Shown here in pieces: positions 63,198 to 64,000 of a DNA stretch of 64,000 bases. The stretch is from Planctomycetaceae bacterium. Its GTDB lineage: Bacteria > Planctomycetota > Planctomycetia > Planctomycetales > Planctomycetaceae. The stretch is taken from assembly GCA_021732845.1 (NCBI GenBank), contig JAKFUF010000008.1:62001-126000 (forward strand). The letters are read 5' to 3'. Within the stretch, counting starts at the first letter, position 1. Each line of letters starts with the position of its first letter. The translations under genes were made by a program, and so were the position numbers. Under the pieces are notes generated by a model, which ran no database searches, had not been told where the DNA came from, and worked only from the letters and a program-made list of their open reading frames with translations.

Positions 63198-64000
63198 TCA
63201 ATGGTTGAACCGGAACTCCGCCGAGGCCAGCAGGCCCCAGATCAGTTCCTGAATGGCGGCCGGCCGGTCATTCGGACGAGCGGCTAGATACTTCGTTGTT
63301 TCCGCGACTTCTGCCTCATTGGGACGGCGCGACAGCACGCTGACATACAACTCATCGGCGAATGCTGTTGGATCTTGGAGTGCCACCAGCCGGGCTGCGA
63401 GGTTTGAGCCCGAAGGGGGGAGCCAACTGCGGATTGTACCGCCATTGGCCACAAACAGCGCCTGGTCGGCCGTGGTGAAGAACACATCCTGTGGCTGGCC
63501 GCCACTGGGGGCGTAGAACTGCAAGAACTGAGCCACGACACCGTGCAGTTTTTCCCGCAGCAGCCGTTCGACCTGGAACTGCCGGTCGGCGAGCTTTGCC
63601 GGATCATTCTGCACAGAGGCTTTGGGGACGGTTTTCTCAACTTCCGCCTCGACATTTCCTCGATTTCCCGCCACCACGCCACAGGCCTCCATCGTCGCCC
63701 ACGCAAGTTGTTCGGGAGTCAGCGGCTTGACCTGCCGCGTGGCAAACTCGTTTGCCCAGCGATCGGTCAGTTCCGAGAAGACATTCGGCAGTGCGGCCCG
63801 TGTCGCGGCCAGTTGCGTTTCCGTCTCGCCCATCGCCGCCGACTTGTCGGCCATCGCCTTTTGGGTGGTTGCCAGGTCGGCTTGAGCCACGGCCACCAGT
63901 TGGGTTGCAGATTCGAGCTGAGCCACCGCGGCTTTCATTTCGGCATCACATGTCGCCACCACCTGTTCCGCGGCCTTCACGTCGGTGGCCAGCGGTTCCC
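63198..64000 (-). CDS. PSD1 (DUF1549/DUF1553) protein, C-terminal part
   Basis: The reading frame runs off the right edge, so only the last ~267 residues are visible. An Ala-rich coiled coil (about VVATCDAEMKAAVAQLESAT onward) leads into the DUF1553 end: PEQLAWATMEACGVVAGN, LREKLHGVVAQFLQFYAP, TADQALFVANGGTIRSWL and LIWGLLASAEFRFNH, the typical closing sequence of this family. PSD1 proteins often carry an N-terminal cytochrome domain (PSCyt) in planctomycetes. The DUF1501 gene follows on the same strand, so they are probably one transcript. Confidence 0.85.
   Translation of the reverse strand, partial: EPLATDVKAAEQVVATCDAEMKAAVAQLESATQLVAVAQADLATTQKAMADKSAAMGETETQLAATRAALPNVFSELTDRWANEFATRQVKPLTPEQLAWATMEACGVVAGNRGNVEAEVEKTVPKASVQNDPAKLADRQFQVERLLREKLHGVVAQFLQFYAPSGGQPQDVFFTTADQALFVANGGTIRSWLPPSGSNLAARLVALQDPTAFADELYVSVLSRRPNEAEVAETTKYLAARPNDRPAAIQELIWGLLASAEFRFNH

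Overview
This window reads as a chromosomal segment of a planctomycete, high in GC and lacking rRNA, tRNA or CRISPR that I can see. The assignment rests on gene content: two DUF1501 proteins, a PSD1-type cytochrome-associated protein at the right edge, a Cys-type sulfatase, ThuA, DUF1593, a TAT-exported sugar isomerase-like protein, an ECF sigma factor fused by overlap to a giant PQQ-propeller sensor, and many secreted proteins with Pro/Ala or Gly-rich tails. No species can be named from the sequence alone.

Layout. 0-6.1 kb: a three-gene pilus-type operon (PilM/PilN-like, then two single-pass membrane proteins) closed by a strong terminator. 6.2-16.2 kb: housekeeping and metabolic genes (M42 aminopeptidase, DUF1593, beta-carbonic anhydrase, dTMP kinase, STAS protein, MtaB, a secreted STN-like protein, a ChlI-like AAA ATPase). 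16.3-22.3 kb: amidohydrolase, DUF1501, and a solitary GAF-HlyD adaptor. 22.6-30 kb: PQQ sensor, its ECF sigma factor, and a membrane-anchored HTH protein with acidic repeats. 30.4-36.7 kb: sulfatase, then a MoxR ATPase with a DUF5682 protein that carries four in-frame copies of a palindromic repeat, then a zinc-ribbon membrane protein. 37.1-44.8 kb: an FlgI-like lipoprotein flanked by two copies of a MITE-like element, a small secreted protein, pyrophosphatase, a small histone-like protein, a membrane protein, and PBP1C. 44.9-51.5 kb: thioredoxin-fold lipoprotein, ThuA, sigma54 response regulator, Hpt protein, leucine-rich repeat protein. 51.6-53.5 kb: sugar isomerase-like protein, then a decayed stretch with a gene tail and two small genes each broken by one lesion. 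53.7-57.1 kb: same-strand run of immunity-type genes (DUF7832-like, DUF4303-like, ankyrin, Imm26-like, SUKH-like). 57.3-64 kb: M50 protease, ABM monooxygenase, Gly/Cys-rich protein, a doubly frameshifted secreted protein, DUF1501 and the partial PSD1 protein.

How the genes work together. The clearest functional units are the pilus operon, the sigma factor/sensor pair, the MoxR-DUF5682 pair, the DUF6798-type/PBP1C pair, the sigma54 regulator with its Hpt neighbour, and the immunity array. The most unusual features are the palindromic element expanded inside the DUF5682 coding sequence, the immunity array beside freshly broken genes, the MITE-like pair around the FlgI-like gene, a perfect operator palindrome over that gene's -35 box, and several gene-free gaps in which short-word repeats face each other as inverted arms.
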